From Saccharopolyspora shandongensis (GTDB lineage Bacteria > Actinomycetota > Actinomycetes > Mycobacteriales > Pseudonocardiaceae), in contig NZ_FNOK01000069.1 of assembly GCF_900106995.1 (NCBI RefSeq), forward strand, positions 1 to 45,321: DNA of 45,321 bases, in the 5' to 3' direction. Under the pieces are notes generated by a model, which saw only the letters and a program-made list of their open reading frames with translations, was not told the DNA's origin and did no database searches. A program made the translations under genes and the position numbers. Positions 42,339-45,321 of this stretch are shown one piece after another (position 1 is the first letter of the stretch; the number at the start of each line of letters is the position of its first letter).

Positions 42339-44770
42339 TGCGCTCGCGCGCCCCCTCCTGCGTTGTCGGCGTCGGCGGCCTTCTCGGTCGCCTTGTCGTC
42401 CGCCGCCTCGTCGTCGGCGATCTTGTCGCCGGCGATCTTGTCGTCGGCGGCCTCGTCATCGACGGCCTTGTCGTCTGCGGCCTCGTTGTCGGCAGTCTCG
42501 TCATCGGCGGCCGCTTCGGAGCCGGCCTCTTCATCGAGCTTCTCGTCGAGCTCGTCGAAGTCGTCGTCGACCTCGGCGGCGTCGTCGTCGAAGTCGTCGC
42601 CGCCGATCTCGGCCGCCTCCGCCTCGGTGACGAGCTCCTCCACCACGTCCGGGCCGCCCAGCTTCTCGGCGAGCTCCTCGAGGCGGTCGGGGGCGTCGGT
42701 CTCGTCCTCGTCGTCGGCGTTGGCCGCGTGCACGAACCAGGTGAAGGCTTCCCGCTCCCGCCCGGCCGCCGCCAGGTTGTCGGCGTAGGCGTAGAACAGG
42801 CGCGCGCTCCACGGCTCCTGGAGCTTCGGGTCCAGCTCCGCGATCTGCAAGCTCACCACCGAGGCTTCGATCTCACCGAGGTCCCGGCGCGCACCCGCGG
42901 CGACGATGCGCAGCTCGACCGAGTCCTCCTGGTCGAGCTGGGTGGCCTCCTCGCTGCGGCTGAGCTCCACAGCGCGCTCCGGCCGCCCCATCGCGCGCTC
43001 GCAGTCGGCCATGATCGCCAGGTGCCCGGGGCCGCCGGCCATCCGCCGGGCGGCGCGCAGCTCCGAAAGCGCCTCGTTCCACTCGCCCGTCAGGTACGCG
43101 GCGAGGCCGTTGGCCTCGCGCACCGAAGGAATGCGCGGTGCTCGCTGACGCGCATACCGCGCGTGCTCCAAGGCGCGCTCCGGCTCCGAGTCGATCAGCT
43201 GGCCGGCGGCGATCAGGTGCAGCGCGACGTTGTCCGCCAGGCCCTTGGGCAGCGTCAACAGCTCACGGCGGATCTCGATGTCGAGGTCGCCGGGCTCCAG
43301 GCCCTCGGGCAGCTGCGGCTGCTCCGGCCTGACCGCCGACTCGTTGGCGGCCTCGTCGCGAGACTCGGCCCGCGGCGAGTCGTGCCGGTAACCACCCCGG
43401 TCCCGACGCCCACCGTCGCGCGGCCCGCCCCGACGGTCGCCGCCCCGGTGATCCCGGTCAGGCCGTCCGCCACGGTCATCGCGCGGACGGTCATCGTGCG
43501 GCCGGTCATCGCGCGGCCGGTCGTCACGCGAGCGGTCGTCACGGCGCGGACGGTCATCGCGCGGCCGGTCATCGCGGCGCGGGCGGTCGTCGCGGCGCGG
43601 GCGGTCGTCGCGGCGGCGGTCGTCAAAGCGGGGCTTGCCGGACCGGTCGTCCCGCCGGAAACCACCACGGTCATCACGCCGGTCGTCACGACGGGGCCGG
43701 TCATCACGGGGCCGGTCATCACGGGGCCGGTCGTCACGGGGCCGGTCGTCACGACGGGGCCGGTCATCACGGGGCCGGTCATCACGCGGGCGGTCATCGC
43801 GGCGACGGTCGTCAAAGCGGGGCTTGCCGGACCGGTCGTCCCGCCGGAAACCACCACGGTCATCACGACGGAAACCACCGCGGTCATCACGGCCTCGATC
43901 GTCGCGGCGGAAGCCACCACGGTCATCGCGACGCGGACGGTCATCGCGGCGGTCATCCCGCCGGAAACCGCCACGGTCATCACGGCCTCGATCGTCGCGG
44001 CGGAAATCGTCCCGACGCGGGCGGTCGTCCTTCCGGAAGTCACGGCGGCCGCGGTCATCCTGTCCGCGGTCGTCCTTCCGGAAGTCACGGCGGCCACGGT
44101 CATCCTGTCCGCGGTCATCACGACGGTCGTCGCGGCGGAAGCCACCACGGTCATCGCGACGCGGACGGTCATCACGACGGAAGTCGTCGCGGCGAGGACG
44201 GTCGTCCCGCCGGAAACCACCGCGGTCATCACTCCGGTCGTCGCGACGGAAACCGCCTCGGTCATCGCGGCGGTCGTCGCGGCGGAAGCCACCACGGTCG
44301 TCACGACGCGGACGGTCATCACGACGGTCGAAGCCGCGGTCTCGGCCGTTCTGCTCGTTGAAACGGCGCGGCCGGTCCTCGCCGCGGTCGTCGCGACGGA
44401 AACCACCGCGGTCATCGCGGCGATCGTCGCGACGGAAGCGGTTGTCGCGGTTGTCGGAGTCACGGCGGAAACCGCCGCGATCGTCGCGGTTGCCACCGGG
44501 GCGCCCGCCCTGACCGCGGAACCGGTCGCGGTCGCGGCCTCCGCTGAAGTTGTCGCGGCCGCCCCGGTCGTCCCGGTTCCGGTCGTCGCGATCATTGCGG
44601 AAACCGCGGTTGTCGCGGTCACCGAAGCGGCGCGGGCCGCCACCGTCGCGGTCCCGGCGGGGACCGCCGTGGGAACCGCGCCGATCGAAGTTTCCGCGGC
44701 CACCTTGGCCGCCTCGGCCGGCACCGGCCCCGCGGCGAGGACCGCCGCTCGTGTCGTCGGAACCGGACAC
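42335..44770 (-). CDS. TPR-like protein with long Arg/Asp-rich low-complexity N-terminus and acidic tail
   Basis: This 811-residue protein has three parts. Residues 1-480 are almost only Arg, Asp and Gly with some Phe and Pro, in short units such as RRDDRGGFRRDDR and DDRPRRDD. Residues 485-690 form a helical TPR-like domain (LIAAGQLIDSEPERALEHA, LTGEWNEALSELRAA), matching Rv1691. Residues 690-811 are acidic, with repeats such as DDEAADDK. The mix of opposite charges with Arg-Gly and Phe is typical of RNA-binding or phase-separating disordered regions; this role is inferred. The GTG at 44770 has AGGAGG three bases ahead. The gene begins the conserved block and lies just downstream of the rRNA operon. 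Confidence 0.85.
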   Translation of the reverse strand: MSGSDDTSGGPRRGAGAGRGGQGGRGNFDRRGSHGGPRRDRDGGGPRRFGDRDNRGFRNDRDDRNRDDRGGRDNFSGGRDRDRFRGQGGRPGGNRDDRGGFRRDSDNRDNRFRRDDRRDDRGGFRRDDRGEDRPRRFNEQNGRDRGFDRRDDRPRRDDRGGFRRDDRRDDRGGFRRDDRSDDRGGFRRDDRPRRDDFRRDDRPRRDDRGGFRRDDRRDDRGQDDRGRRDFRKDDRGQDDRGRRDFRKDDRPRRDDFRRDDRGRDDRGGFRRDDRRDDRPRRDDRGGFRRDDRGRDDRGGFRRDDRGGFRRDDRSGKPRFDDRRRDDRPRDDRPRDDRPRRDDRPRDDRPRDDRPRDDRPRRDDRRDDRGGFRRDDRSGKPRFDDRRRDDRPRRDDRPRRDDRPRDDRPRRDDRSRDDRPRDDRPHDDRPRDDRGGRPDRDHRGGDRRGGPRDGGRRDRGGYRHDSPRAESRDEAANESAVRPEQPQLPEGLEPGDLDIEIRRELLTLPKGLADNVALHLIAAGQLIDSEPERALEHARYARQRAPRIPSVREANGLAAYLTGEWNEALSELRAARRMAGGPGHLAIMADCERAMGRPERAVELSRSEEATQLDQEDSVELRIVAAGARRDLGEIEASVVSLQIAELDPKLQEPWSARLFYAYADNLAAAGREREAFTWFVHAANADDEDETDAPDRLEELAEKLGGPDVVEELVTEAEAAEIGGDDFDDDAAEVDDDFDELDEKLDEEAGSEAAADDETADNEAADDKAVDDEAADDKIAGDKIADDEAADDKATEKAADADNAGGGARAQ
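43400..44460. repeat. Degenerate tandem repeats within the Arg/Asp-rich coding region
   Basis: Short repeats built on CGGTCATCGC or CGGTCGTCGC words run through this stretch. A 62-bp segment at 43617-43678 recurs exactly at 43806-43867, 189 bases away. A 45-bp unit is tandem at 44021 and 44066, encoding 15 residues. All shifts seen are multiples of three, keeping the frame. Confidence 0.85.
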
Positions 44771-44915
44771 CGAACCTCCTGAAGCAGAAATACTGAAGTT
44801 CCCACCAGGGTAGTCCCACCTGATGGCGGGTCGCGGCGGGTGGCACCCCTGATGTGAGCGGGGGCAACTCGTGTGAACCGTGCGGCGCCCGAACAACGCA
44901 GCAACGGCTCCTGGA

Positions 44916-44971
44916 CAAAAAGAAGGGGCCGACCGGAGAACCGTCCCCAAGGACGGGTCCGGTCGGCCCCT
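44916..44971 (-). terminator. Rho-independent terminator of the rRNA operon
   Basis: A 14-bp stem (44924-44937 with 44958-44971), plus an inner 6-bp pair (44941-44946/44951-44956), is followed on the minus strand by CTTCTTTTT, giving a U-rich tail. It lies just after the 5S gene and before the TPR-protein gene. Confidence 0.9.
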
Positions 44972-44982
44972 CTTAAATAGTG

Positions 44983-45100
44983 TGTCGGCGGTGTCTTACT
45001 CTCCCACACCCTGTCGAGTGCAGTACCATCAGCGCTGGGGAGCTTAGCTACCGGGTTCGGAATGGGACCGGGCGGACCCTCCCCGCCATCGCCACCGACA
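44983..45100 (-). rRNA. rrf: 5S ribosomal RNA
   Basis: The minus strand carries the conserved 5S parts GGTCCCATTCCGAACCCGG and AAGCTCCCCAGCGCTGATGG. Ends are set by the terminal helix, GTCGGTGG at the 5' side pairing with CCGCCGAC at the 3' side, giving about 118 nt; each end could shift by a few bases. Confidence 0.92.
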
Positions 45101-45238
45101 ACCCTCAACCCCACCCACACAGGGCAGGAAACTCAAGGATGTCGACGATCAACAAGCGATCATCAATTCAATTATCAACACACAACCGTGGCCTGGTTGC
45201 TGTCTCAGATACCGTATAGTGGGTGCGTAGCAATCTTT

Positions 45239-45321
45239 GTGAGCAAGTCCTCGGCCTATCAGCACCAGTCAACTCCACACCTTACAGTGCTTCCATATCT
45301 GGCCTGTCAACCCAATCATCT
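45239..45321 (-). rRNA. rrl: 23S ribosomal RNA, 3' end only
   Basis: On the minus strand the sequence up to the window edge matches the end of 23S rRNA: GGTTGACAGGCC, then AAGGTGTGGAGTTGACTGG and ending CTGATAGGCCGAGGACTTGC. The rest of the gene lies outside the window. The 138-base spacer to 5S (45101-45238) has no tRNA. The exact 3' end is approximate. Confidence 0.92.

Noticed and set aside
43400..44460. CRISPR-like array of short repeats
   Set aside because: The repeats are degenerate, have no constant spacer length, keep frame with a long coding sequence, and no cas gene is near.
42728..44782. Alternative long frames (684 codons on plus, 621 codons on minus) over the Arg/Asp region
   Set aside because: They result from simple repeated codons read in other frames (Val/Ile/Thr- or Met/Thr/Val-rich). 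Only one frame has a proper ribosome site and continues into a TPR-like domain.
45101..45238. A tRNA gene in the 23S-5S spacer
   Set aside because: No cloverleaf arms or T-loop consensus were found; the stretch is AT-rich spacer.

Overview
The window is high-GC DNA from an actinomycete, most likely a member of the Pseudonocardiaceae; a Saccharopolyspora-like genus is a guess. GTG starts are frequent and 4-base ATGA/GTGA overlaps join many genes. The right half keeps the gene order known from Mycobacterium tuberculosis Rv1691-Rv1713 (TPR protein, HAD phosphatase, small protein, tlyA, nadK, recN, steA, mctB, pyrG, NUDIX, xerD, parA, scpA, scpB, rluB, cmk, der). The right edge holds the 3' end of a 23S rRNA gene, a 5S rRNA gene and their terminator, all on the minus strand.

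Region 1 (1-4078) is accessory. It holds the tail of an HNH endonuclease, an XRE-cupin regulator with a dyad just before its start, a SAM methyltransferase, a DinB-like protein, and a two-gene ECF41 module (carboxymuconolactone-decarboxylase-like protein plus its sigma factor). A sequence fitting the ECF41 promoter lies upstream of the module. An 18-bp perfect hairpin closes it.

Region 2 (4079-12768) is a sugar or polyol catabolic locus. A six-gene minus-strand operon encodes a HAD phosphatase, a D-2-hydroxyacid dehydrogenase, an FGGY kinase, a fused DhaK-DhaL ketose kinase, an RpiB-type isomerase and a class II aldolase. It is divergent from a DeoR regulator, which is followed by an RbtT/DalT-like permease. 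Both the operon and the permease carry a 19-bp dyad TTAAC-N9-GTTAA overlapping the likely core promoter. The kinase-isomerase pair resembles mycobacterial D-erythrulose kinase/isomerase, but the full enzyme set does not match a pathway I know.

Region 3 (12765-17925) is a minus-strand surface-glycan cassette: a polyprenyl-phosphate-type GT2, a GtrA flippase fused to a large YfhO/GT-C-like membrane protein, and a secreted PIG-L deacetylase with a C-terminal propeller-like domain. The deacetylase frame has no stop codon before the terminator it shares with the permease.

Region 4 (18112-22817) holds an S9 prolyl-oligopeptidase-family peptidase, an aldo/keto reductase, and a NarL-type two-component system. 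Region 5 (22904-44770) is the conserved housekeeping block for ribosome assembly, chromosome segregation, CTP and NADP synthesis, recombination and cell envelope. It is interrupted between rluB and cmk by a plus-strand KhtTU-like K+/H+ antiporter pair. The block begins with a TPR protein that has about 480 residues of Arg/Asp-rich low-complexity sequence and an acidic tail.

No tRNA, CRISPR array, insertion sequence or prophage was seen, and no gene-free stretch exceeds 300 bases.
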